From Streptomyces roseofulvus (lineage in GTDB: Bacteria > Actinomycetota > Actinomycetes > Streptomycetales > Streptomycetaceae): a DNA stretch of 64,000 bases. Position numbers and translations under genes: made by a program. Below are positions 8,411 to 15,982 of this stretch, in pieces. The stretch lies in contig NZ_BAAAWE010000001.1 of the NCBI RefSeq assembly GCF_039534915.1, positions 8,060,001-8,124,000 on the forward strand. The letters are read 5' to 3'. How positions within the stretch are numbered: the stretch's first letter is position 1; the number at the start of each line of letters is the position of its first letter. The notes under the pieces are model-generated. The model saw only the letters and a list, made by a program, of their open reading frames with translations, had not been told where the DNA came from and made no database searches.

Positions 8411-10087
8411 ATGAAGCATCGCCGCGCACTGCCGGTCCTGCTGGCCGCGGTCTTTCTGGCCCTGCTCGGCCCGCTGCTCTCCTCCGGGTCTGCCGGAGCC
8501 GCACCCGTCTGGACGCTCCGATGGTCTCCCGATCCGGCAGTCCAGGGTCTCGGTGCCTTCGAGACCATCGAGGACGACCGGGCCGATTCGCACCCCGCGG
8601 GTGGGCCGCACATCAAGGCCGTCAACGGTGCGTATCGGTTTGACATGCACATGGTGGATCGGGACACGTCCACCGACCGGCAGCGTCACGAGGTCACCGG
8701 CAACCGGACCTCGTCCTCCAGTTACCTCCAGTGGAAGCTGGGCGAGACCTGGCGGGTGACGTACTCGATGTACATCCCCAGCTCGCTGATGGCCACGACG
8801 AGCTTCACCCACATCATGCAGACCAAGCAGCCCGGCACCGGCAGCTCCCCGATCACCGTCACCTCACTGCGCCGCGTGAACGGCGTGCAGACCATCGAGC
8901 ACAAGGTCATCGTCGGGGACGTCCTGGTCGGCAGGACCAACCTGGAGCCCCTCCAGAACAAGTGGATCGACATCGAGTACGAGATCAAGATCGGAGACGG
9001 CACCGCGGGCTCGGTGCGGTGGGTGGTCAAGAACGGCACCACCACGGTCGTCGACGCGACCAAGACCGGCGTCGACACCTTCCTCGCCGACCGGGTGCGG
9101 CCCAAGTGGGGCATCTATCGCTCCCTCGGTGACACCTCCGGCTCCCTGCGCGACACCTACCTGCTGCTCCGCAACATGCGCGCCTACCAGCTCACCGGCG
9201 GCACCCCTGGCGCCGACACCCAGCCGCCGACGGTCCCGGCCGGACTGCGGGCGACCGGCACCACAGTCGACAGCGCCTCGCTGGCCTGGAACGCGGCCAC
9301 CGACGACGTCGGCGTGACCGGTTACGAGGTCTACCGCGGCACCACCCTCGCCGCCACCGTCACCGGCACCACCTACACCGACACCGGCCTCGCCGCAGCC
9401 ACCGCGTACAGCTACACCGTCAGGGCGAGGGACGCCGCCGGCAACCGCTCCGCGGCGTCCGCGCCCCTCTCCGTCACCACCGCCCCCGCACCAGGTACCG
9501 AGACGCTGCTCTCCCAGGGCCGGCCGGCCACGGCATCCTCCACCGAGGGCCCGGGCTTCGAGCCCGCCCTGGCCGTCGACGGCCAGAGCACCACCCGCTG
9601 GGCCTCCGCCGAAGGCTCCGACCCCCAATGGCTCCGCGTCGACCTCGGCACCACCGCCGCGCTGTCGCGGGTCCGCCTCGACTGGGAGGCCGCGTACGCC
9701 TCCGCCTACCGGATCCAGTCCTCCGCCGACGGCGCCACCTGGACCGACCTCGCCACCGTCACAGGAGGCGACGGCGGCACCGACGACATCGCGGTGACGG
9801 GCGACGCACGTCATGTCCGCGTCTACGGCACCCAGCGGGCCACCCCGTACGGCTACTCGCTCTACGAGCTCAAGGTCTACGGCACTCCCGGCTCCCCGAG
9901 CCCGACGCCGACCCCATCCCCGACTCAGAGCCCGACCTCGCCGGGCAGTTGGCAGGCAGGTGCCGCCTACGCCGTGGGAGACCAGGTCACCTACGGCGGG
10001 AACGGCTACCGCTGCCTGCAGGCCCACACGTCGCAGCCGGGCTGGGAGCCTTCCACAAGCCCCGCGCTGTGGGAACGGTCCTCGTGA
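8411..10087 (+). CDS. Secreted polysaccharide lyase with FnIII, F5/8-type C and chitin-binding modules
   Basis: A 558-aa exported enzyme. A Sec signal peptide (about 1-30, basic start then a long hydrophobic stretch ending SAGA) leads to a heparin-lyase-I-like beta-jelly-roll domain (about 31-262; WRVTYSMYIPSSLM, FTHIMQTK, WIDIEYEIKIGDG, RPKWGIYRSLGD). Then follow a fibronectin type III domain (about 275-360), an F5/8-type C / CBM32-like domain (about 370-495; LAVDGQSTTRWAS), a Pro/Thr linker and a CBM5/12-like chitin-binding module (about 512-558; WQAGAAYAVGDQVTYGGNGY). It would act outside the cell on a uronic-acid polysaccharide while bound to chitin or another glycan. ATG at 8411 follows AAGGGGTGA. 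Exact substrate unknown. Confidence 0.87.
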   Translation: MKHRRALPVLLAAVFLALLGPLLSSGSAGAAPVWTLRWSPDPAVQGLGAFETIEDDRADSHPAGGPHIKAVNGAYRFDMHMVDRDTSTDRQRHEVTGNRTSSSSYLQWKLGETWRVTYSMYIPSSLMATTSFTHIMQTKQPGTGSSPITVTSLRRVNGVQTIEHKVIVGDVLVGRTNLEPLQNKWIDIEYEIKIGDGTAGSVRWVVKNGTTTVVDATKTGVDTFLADRVRPKWGIYRSLGDTSGSLRDTYLLLRNMRAYQLTGGTPGADTQPPTVPAGLRATGTTVDSASLAWNAATDDVGVTGYEVYRGTTLAATVTGTTYTDTGLAAATAYSYTVRARDAAGNRSAASAPLSVTTAPAPGTETLLSQGRPATASSTEGPGFEPALAVDGQSTTRWASAEGSDPQWLRVDLGTTAALSRVRLDWEAAYASAYRIQSSADGATWTDLATVTGGDGGTDDIAVTGDARHVRVYGTQRATPYGYSLYELKVYGTPGSPSPTPTPSPTQSPTSPGSWQAGAAYAVGDQVTYGGNGYRCLQAHTSQPGWEPSTSPALWERSS

Positions 10088-10173
10088 CCCGCCCCGTGAC
10101 CCGCCGCGTGAACCGGACCCGTACGGCCCGGTGGCGCCCTGGATGCCGGCCGGCGCACCGCGCTGTGCCCGCC

Positions 10174-10398
10174 ATGGCCGGCGGCGGCGACAAGTCCTCG
10201 TCATCAGAGAAGGCCAGCGCCGCCGCCGCCTCCAACGACTCCTTCGGTGGCTGGACGAGGACGTTCACCGACCCGCGCCTGCGCGCGGCCGTCGTCGACC
10301 GCCTCAGCTTCAACGGCGCGACCATCGAGAGCTGCAACGACTCCTGCCGCCTTGCCGCCACCCACACCCGCACCGGACCCGCCGATACGGCCAGCTGA
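10174..10398 (+). pseudogene. IS21 IstB-like ATPase, C-terminal remnant
   Basis: Open frame reading SNDSFGGWTRTFTDPRLRAA, then VVDRLSFNGATIES and DSCRLA. The FTDPRLxAAxVDRLxFxxxxIExxxxSYRLA pattern is the C-terminal end of IstB-like transposition ATPases of IS21 elements. The Walker motifs and the partner IstA are missing, so only a tail is left. A perfect palindromic hairpin follows at 10413-10436. Confidence 0.6.
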
Positions 10399-10412
10399 CC
10401 GGCCTGTCCCAG

Positions 10413-10436
10413 ATGGCCCGCCCGCGGGCGGGCCAT
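10413..10436. terminator. Palindromic hairpin between two gene remnants
   Basis: ATGGCCCGCC-CGCG-GGCGGGCCAT is a perfect 10-bp stem with a 4-base loop, placed between the IstB tail (plus) and a minus-strand remnant. No T-run, as usual in Streptomyces. Likely a bidirectional terminator. Confidence 0.6.
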
Positions 10437-10775
10437 CAAGCCGGCCGGCGGACGCGGATCTGGGTCGTGGCCGTGCGGGTATCGACAAGCTCGAAGCCCT
10501 CCTGACGCCGCACGATGTGCTGGACGTCATCCCGGGCCGAGTCGCGGAGGAATCCGACCCAACCCTCCGTGGTCGCCCGGCGAAGAAGCCATTCGACGAC
10601 CTCCGTCATCACGCCGTATTCGTCCCTCGGGGACGCAGGTCCGGACCGTCAGGAACCAAGGGGCACTGCCATCCGGGTTCGCCTTGTCGACGGCACGGAC
10701 CAGGATGGAAGTGTCCACTCCATCGAACGAATGGCTCGCCTCACCGCCGTCGAAGACCCGCCCCTCTTTCGAGTG
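10436..10775 (-). pseudogene. Frameshifted hypothetical gene, C-terminal part
   Basis: Two minus-strand frames join into one sensible protein end. The upstream frame reads SHSFDGVDTSILVRAVDKAN and ends near APWFLTVRTCVPEG (about 10625). The adjacent frame continues DEYGVMTEVVEWLLRRATTE and runs through GWVGFLRDSARDD to a stop at 10436-10438. Codon bias is good on each side of the switch, so a single frameshift near 10625 best explains it. I do not recognise the family. Confidence 0.45.
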
Positions 10776-11124
10776 GGCCGGGCTGGAGCATCTGCTCAGG
10801 GCGCCCATGCTCCGGGACCTGTCGATGAGGTCCTGTCCGGCCGATCACGGTCCAGATCATGGTCACCGTTATCGAGGCATGGCGGGGCCTGCAGCTCGAT
10901 GAGGGCGTGGTTGCCCCGCGACCGGGGCACCGCGGCCCGCGGGGCTGTGAGCGAACCCGTCCCGGGTGTTACGTGACGTGAAGGCGCTTCCGGGCTTCAC
11001 CGCGAGCGACGAGATCGGTGCGGGGTGACCTTCTTACGATGCGTGTCGGGGTTGCCGAGAATGTCCGCATGGTGATTGTTTCGGCCGAACGGGAAGGAGA
11101 GCCCGCAACCCTTTGGAGGCTGAC
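10776..11124. other. Intergenic, about 350 bp
   Basis: No gene supported. Holds the leader of the next gene, with a GGAGG ribosome site at 11115-11119. Confidence 0.4.
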
Positions 11125-12309
11125 GTGGCTGGTGACCGGATGGGGCTGGAGCAGGTGCTGGCGGCTGCCGAGGCCGCTGCTCCGGTGAACTCGCTGGATG
11201 TGGTGGCGCGCAATCTGCGACAGCGATTCGGCGCCCGGTATGTGTCGTTCCTGTTCGTCGACGTCGTCGGCCGACGCCTGCTGCGGGTCCACGACACCGC
11301 CACTCGGCAGCAGGAAGACCGTGCCGAGCAGGTTCCCCTGGCCGGCAGCGGCGTCTACGACGAGGTCCTGCGCAGCCAGCGCCTGCTCCGGGCACCGGAC
11401 GGCCCAGGAGGGCAGCGGGTCCTGGCACCGGTCACCAACCGCGGCGACGCCATCGGCGTCCTGGAACTCTTCCTCACCGACGCCCCTCCGGACGTGCTGG
11501 AGCAGATCCAGGAGGCAGCGCACGCGCTCGCGTACGTCATCGTCACCGACCGGCGCTTCACGGACCTCTACCACTGGGGCAACCGCACCACGGACGTGAG
11601 CCTGTCCGCCGAGATCCAGCGCCAGCTCCTCCCCACCGCCTCCGCCTGCGAAGCTCCCCAGTTCACCCTCGCCGGTGCCCTGGTCCCCGCTTCCGACATC
11701 GCCGGCGACACGTACGACTACAGTCTCGACACCCACACGCTGCACCTGTCGATCACCGACGCGATGGGCCACGACGTCAGCGCATCCCTGATGGCCACCC
11801 TCCTCGTCAACGCCTCCCGCGGCGCCCGCCGCGCCGGTGAAGACCTCGCCGAACAGGCCCGCCAAGTCCACCGGGCGCTCCTCGACCACGGCCGGGACAG
11901 CATCGCCACCGGCCAGCTCCTGCGCATCGCCCTCGACGGCACCGGCGCCCAGCTCGTCAACGCCGGCCACCCCTGGCCGCTGCGGTTGCGGGACGGCGCA
12001 GTCAGCGAACTGAGCCTGACCGTGAACCTGCCCTTCGGCGTCGTCATCCAAGGCGCCTACCAGGTCCAACCCCTCGACCTGCGACCTGGTGACCGCCTGC
12101 TGCTCCTCACGGACGGCATGCAGGAACGGGACGCCCGAAGCGTCGACCTGCCGGACCTCCTGCGCAAGACCGCCGCCGACCATCCCCGCGAAGTGGTGCG
12201 CACTCTGGTCAGCGCGGTCAGCGATGCCTATGACGGCCGTCCGCCCCGGGACGACGCCACCGTCCTGTGCCTGGACTGGCACGGCCCCACCCCGGCCCGC
12301 AGCTTGTAG
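11125..12309 (+). CDS. GAF-SpoIIE (PP2C) serine phosphatase
   Basis: A 394-aa cytoplasmic phosphatase. The N-terminal half is a GAF-like sensor (about 20-150; VARNLRQRFGARYVSFLFVD). The C-terminal half (about 170-390) is a SpoIIE/PP2C catalytic domain: SAEIQRQLLPTASA, ASDIAGDTYDYSL, ITDAMGHDVSASLMATLL, NAGHPWPL, LLLLTDGMQERDA and PRDDATVLCLDW. In SpoIIE proteins of this group the first metal site is often GGDWYD; here it is AGDTYDY, still with both acidic positions. I choose GTG 11125 because GGAGG lies six bases upstream; a TTG at 11113 is in frame but poorly placed. Probable role: control of anti-sigma/anti-anti-sigma switching. A short hairpin follows. Confidence 0.92.
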   Translation: MAGDRMGLEQVLAAAEAAAPVNSLDVVARNLRQRFGARYVSFLFVDVVGRRLLRVHDTATRQQEDRAEQVPLAGSGVYDEVLRSQRLLRAPDGPGGQRVLAPVTNRGDAIGVLELFLTDAPPDVLEQIQEAAHALAYVIVTDRRFTDLYHWGNRTTDVSLSAEIQRQLLPTASACEAPQFTLAGALVPASDIAGDTYDYSLDTHTLHLSITDAMGHDVSASLMATLLVNASRGARRAGEDLAEQARQVHRALLDHGRDSIATGQLLRIALDGTGAQLVNAGHPWPLRLRDGAVSELSLTVNLPFGVVIQGAYQVQPLDLRPGDRLLLLTDGMQERDARSVDLPDLLRKTAADHPREVVRTLVSAVSDAYDGRPPRDDATVLCLDWHGPTPARSL

Positions 12310-12318
12310 GCCATGCCG

Positions 12319-12336
12319 ACCGGGCTTGTGCCCGGT
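12319..12336 (+). terminator. Short hairpin after the phosphatase gene
   Basis: ACCGGGC-TTGT-GCCCGGT, a perfect 7-bp stem with a 4-base loop ten bases after the stop codon at 12309. Confidence 0.5.
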
Positions 12337-12756
12337 TCTGGACAACCCACCGACCTGCCTCACCGCTCAGGCCGGAGCACGCCGGAACTGGCAGACCAGA
12401 GGCGTGAGCTGCTGGTGGGCACTCCGAGTTCGCGTGGACGGCGGGCGGAGCCGTCGAGCTGGGCCATGCGTTTCCGGTCGGTGGCTCGGGCGGCTCGAAG
12501 GCCCTCGCTGCGTTCGGCGAGGCGGGCCGGGTTGGTGGCGACGGAGAGCCCGGTGCACCCGGTGCGTTGGTGCCGGACTTCCCCGCCCACGACGAGACGA
12601 CGGCCCACCTGCCTACCGTCACAGCAGAAACCGTTCCAGTACTAGGCAACGGCTGTAGGCGATCATCACCGATGCCGAGGCCGCCGGCCGCGTGAGAACT
12701 TCGGTTCAGCGGCGGAAAGCGAGCGCCGCGACCGATACGGACACCGGAGAGACTCC
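12337..12756. other. Gene-poor stretch, 420 bp
   Basis: Short ORFs on both strands without a credible start or motif. The ribosome site (GGAGAG) of the isochorismatase-like gene lies at the right end. Confidence 0.4.
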
Positions 12757-13410
12757 ATGGCAGCCAACGGCATCACCTACACCGGCCTCGACGCCCTGCT
12801 CACTCCCGAGAGGTCGGTGCTGCTGCTGATCGACCACCAGGGCGCCCAGTTCGCGGGAATGGGCAGCGCGGACACCAACCTGGTGGTCAACAATGTCACC
12901 GCCCTGGCGAAGGGCGCCAAGCTGTTCGACGTGCCGACCATCCTGACCACCGTGGTGGAGGACCGCGGCGGCCGCATCATCCGCCAGTTGCAGGACGTCT
13001 TTCCCGACCAGGAGCCGATCGACCGCACCGCGATCAACACCTGGGAGGACCAGCGCGTCGTGGACGCCGTCGCCGCGACCGGCCGCAAGGACCTCGTCAT
13101 GGCCGGCCTGTGGACAGACATCTGCCTGGCCTGGCCCGCCGTCCACGCCATCGCCGACGGCTACCGGGTCTTCGCCGTGACGGACGCCTCGGGCGCCACC
13201 ACGACCGAGGCCCACGAGCGCGGCGTACAGCGCATGATCCAGGCCGGTGTCGTCCCCACCTGCGCCGGCACCGTCATATCGGAGTGGCAGCGGGACTGGG
13301 CCCGGGAGAAGACGGTCCCGGGCATCACCGACATCATGCTCCAGCACGGTGGCAGCTTCGGCACGAGCCTCGCCTGGGAACTCCAGCTCCTCGGACTCGA
13401 CCAGGCGTGA
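12757..13410 (+). CDS. Isochorismatase-family (YcaC-like) cysteine hydrolase
   Basis: A 217-aa cytoplasmic hydrolase of the isochorismatase-like superfamily, closest in layout to YcaC. Seen: SVLLLIDHQGAQF near the N-terminus (family Asp of the triad), VPTILTTVVEDRGG, and the nucleophile region GLWTDICLAWPAVHAI, where the Cys follows the conserved cis-peptide-like turn. The C-terminal block VFAVTDASGATTTEAHERG is also typical. Isochorismatase-like hydrolases cleave amides or vinyl ethers; the substrate here cannot be told. ATG 12757 follows GGAGAG. It begins a same-strand group with the esterase and the MDR oxidoreductase, followed by a LuxR regulator. Confidence 0.9.
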   Translation: MAANGITYTGLDALLTPERSVLLLIDHQGAQFAGMGSADTNLVVNNVTALAKGAKLFDVPTILTTVVEDRGGRIIRQLQDVFPDQEPIDRTAINTWEDQRVVDAVAATGRKDLVMAGLWTDICLAWPAVHAIADGYRVFAVTDASGATTTEAHERGVQRMIQAGVVPTCAGTVISEWQRDWAREKTVPGITDIMLQHGGSFGTSLAWELQLLGLDQA

Positions 13411-13625
13411 CACCGGCCCCCCGGGGCCCGGGGGAGCGGCTTCCTCCCCTCGGCCCAGCGGGCGGCCGCGACGCCCGGACAGGAGGGCGGGCCGGCCTAC
13501 GGCGGGGACCTGGCCGTCCGTCCGTCCGTCGCCGGTCCGGTCCGGTCCGGTCGTGTCCGCCACGACCCGTTCGCCCGTGCCCGGAAGCCGCACCCCTCAC
13601 CCCCTCGACCGAGCAGGAGTTCGTC

Positions 13626-14609
13626 ATGACTCCCGACAGCAGCACCGGACCACCGCCCCCGTTCGACCCGGAACTGGCCGAAGCGCTCGGGCCCCTTTCC
13701 GCGATCATGCCGCCCACGGTCCTGCCCGGCATGATCCCGTCCCTACGACGGTCCCTTGCCGCGACCCGACCCTCCGACGAGGACCTGCGCCGGGGCGGTG
13801 CCGTCGAGTTCGAGGAGCGCACCGTGCCCGGCCCGGCCGGTGCGCCCGGTGTCCCGCTGCTGATCTGCCGCCCGGCCGGGGCAACGGCACCGCTGCCGGC
13901 GGTCTACTTCACCCACGGCGGTGGGATGGTCCTCGGCGACAACCGCAGCCTCCTGGCCGAGATGCTGGACTGGGTGGAGGACCTGCGCCTGGTCCTCGTC
14001 TCGGTCGAGTACCGGCTGGCGCCCGAACACCGTTACCCCGCGGCGCTGGAAGACGTCCACACGGGTCTGCTGTGGATCACGCGGCATGCCCGCGCACTGG
14101 GGATCGACCCCGGTCGGCTCGCGGTCGCCGGTGCCAGCGCGGGCGGCGGGCTCACCGCCGCCCTGTCCCTGCTCCTGCGCGACCGGGGCGGCCCGCAACC
14201 GGCGGGACAACTGCTCGTCTGCCCCATGCTCGACGACCGCGACGACACCCCGTCCGGCCGTCAGATGGCCGGCAGAGGCGTGTGGGACCGCACCTCGAAC
14301 AACACCGGCTGGAGCGCTCTGCTCGGAGGCCTGCGCGGCGACCCCGACGTCCCTCCTTACGCGGCGCCGGCGCGGGCGACGGATCTGTCCGGGCTGCCCC
14401 CGGCCTTCATCGACGCCGGCTCGGCCGAGACGTTCCGCGACGAGGTCGTCACCTACGCGACACGGATCTGGCAGGCGGGCGGGCAGGCGGAACTCCACGT
14501 CTGGCCCGGCGCCTTCCACGGCTTCGACGCCTTCGTACCGCACGCCACGCTGTCCGGTGAGGCAAGGGCGGCCCGGGTGCGCTGGCTACAGCGCACCCTG
14601 GCCCTGTGA
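13626..14609 (+). CDS. HSL-family alpha/beta-hydrolase (esterase)
   Basis: A 327-aa esterase of the hormone-sensitive-lipase group. The oxyanion-hole motif is FTHGGGMVLGD, the nucleophile elbow is VAGASAGGGL, the acid lies in PPAFIDAGSAETFRDE and the catalytic His in WPGAFHGFDAF, so the full triad is present. No signal peptide. The frame is open far upstream; ATG 13626 is chosen because the preceding sequence (GACCGAGCAGGAGTTCGTC) holds a GGAG site and the homology starts there. It should hydrolyse short or medium acyl esters or lactones. It lies 215 bp after the isochorismatase-like gene and 136 bp before the oxidoreductase. Confidence 0.92.
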   Translation: MTPDSSTGPPPPFDPELAEALGPLSAIMPPTVLPGMIPSLRRSLAATRPSDEDLRRGGAVEFEERTVPGPAGAPGVPLLICRPAGATAPLPAVYFTHGGGMVLGDNRSLLAEMLDWVEDLRLVLVSVEYRLAPEHRYPAALEDVHTGLLWITRHARALGIDPGRLAVAGASAGGGLTAALSLLLRDRGGPQPAGQLLVCPMLDDRDDTPSGRQMAGRGVWDRTSNNTGWSALLGGLRGDPDVPPYAAPARATDLSGLPPAFIDAGSAETFRDEVVTYATRIWQAGGQAELHVWPGAFHGFDAFVPHATLSGEARAARVRWLQRTLAL

Positions 14610-14745
14610 CTCGAAGGGTCCCTCGCGGTACGCCGTCGCACACGCGCGTCACCGGGCCGCGCCGGCCGGCCCGGCCCGCACCTCACCGGACGACCATCCC
14701 ACTCACCGACCCCGCCCCCACGACGGGGCGACCGAGGAGAACACT

Positions 14746-15678
14746 GTGAAAGCGCTCGTCGCGCACACGTACGGACCTCTGGAAAGCCTGGAGTTCACCG
14801 ATCTGCCCAACCCCGTGCCGGGCCCGGGCCAGCTTCTGGTACGGATGGAGGCGGCCGCCCTCAACGCCGTCGACCAGGTGCTCATCACCGGAGAGGCACG
14901 GGGAGCACTGCCAGTGCGCCACCCGTTCGTCCCGGGCGTCGACGTCAGCGGTGTGATCGAGGCCGTCGGCGCCGGTGTCACCGGCTTCGGCACCGGCGAG
15001 TCCGTCATCGCCTGGAACGGCGTCCACTCCGGAGCACTGGCCGAGTACGCGCTGGTGAACGCCACCGCCGCGGCGGCCGTACGTCCCTTCGGCCTCACGG
15101 CGGCACAAGGAGCCGCACTCCCGACCGCGGCCCTGACCGCGGCGGCGCTCCTGGACCTCGCGGGGGCCGCCGCCGGCGACACCGCGCTCGTGGTGGGGGC
15201 CAGCGGGGGAGTGGGCTCCTCCCTCGTGCAGCTCGCCGACCGGGCGGGCCTCGTCGTCCTCGCCACCGGGCGCAACGACGACCAGGAGTTCCTGGCCGGC
15301 CTGGGAGCCAGGTACCCCATCGACTACCAGCACACGGACATCGCTGAGGAGGCGCTGCGACTGGTACCGGGCGGAGTCGATGTCGTCTTCGACCTGGCGA
15401 ACGCCGGGCCCGCGCTGGCGAGGACCGCGGCGGCAGTACGCGGCGGCGGCCGCCTGGTCTCCCCGCTGCGCGGACCGGCCGCCTTCGAGCGCGGCGTCAC
15501 CGCCGTCTACGGCGGGACCACCACCCCGGAGGGCAGGCTCGCCTCGCTCGCGGCGCTGGCGGTCACCGGTGAACTCCGCACCACCATCGGTGCCGACTAC
15601 CCCTTCGCCGAAGCCCGTCGCGCGCTGACCGACTTCGCCACCAAACACATCCGCGGCAAGGTGACCGTCACCTTCTGA
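14746..15678 (+). CDS. NADP-dependent MDR oxidoreductase, quinone oxidoreductase type
   Basis: A 310-aa enzyme of the same superfamily as 4022-4948. N-terminal GroES-like part (GPGQLLVRMEAAALNAVDQV, PFVPGVDVSGVIEAVG), Rossmann motif VVGASGGVGSSLVQLADRAG, and the closing HIRGKVTVTF. No zinc ligands. It should reduce quinones or conjugated carbonyls with NADPH. GTG 14746 has GAGGAGAA just upstream. With the hydrolase and esterase before it, it forms a likely small catabolic or detoxification unit read in the same direction as the LuxR regulator. Confidence 0.9.
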   Translation: MKALVAHTYGPLESLEFTDLPNPVPGPGQLLVRMEAAALNAVDQVLITGEARGALPVRHPFVPGVDVSGVIEAVGAGVTGFGTGESVIAWNGVHSGALAEYALVNATAAAAVRPFGLTAAQGAALPTAALTAAALLDLAGAAAGDTALVVGASGGVGSSLVQLADRAGLVVLATGRNDDQEFLAGLGARYPIDYQHTDIAEEALRLVPGGVDVVFDLANAGPALARTAAAVRGGGRLVSPLRGPAAFERGVTAVYGGTTTPEGRLASLAALAVTGELRTTIGADYPFAEARRALTDFATKHIRGKVTVTF

Positions 15679-15826
15679 CCCCAGGAGACGCGCAGCAGGG
15701 GCGGGACCAGACGATGTGCGCATCGACCGGCCCCGTCCCCCTCCCTGTCCCCCTCCCCGACCCCCGGTGGCGCGCCCCACCGCGACCCGCGTGACGACAC
15801 CCGCACCGGACCGCGCACCCCCCTCG

Positions 15827-15855
15827 TTGACGGTCCATCAGCCATGTCATAGGCT
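15827..15855 (+). promoter_or_regulatory. Sigma70-like promoter for the LuxR regulator gene
   Basis: TTGACG (15827-15832), 17-bp spacer, TAGGCT (15850-15855), matching the Streptomyces housekeeping (HrdB) pattern on the strand of the regulator. It implies a leader of about 120 bases before the ATG at 15983. Confidence 0.6.
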
Positions 15856-15982
15856 CCTGACCAGGGGGTATCACCGCTGTCCGAGACAGTGCCGTGTGGC
15901 TTCGGCGGCCGTCCCGGGCAAGCCCGACGCCCCGCCCCCCGGAGGCCGGACACCGAGGTGCCACGGTGGCGGAGGACCCTCG

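Noticed and set aside
7343..8673. Overlapping minus-strand ORFs of 190-270 codons
   Set aside because: No start with ribosome site, no motif, R/P/G/S-rich composition.
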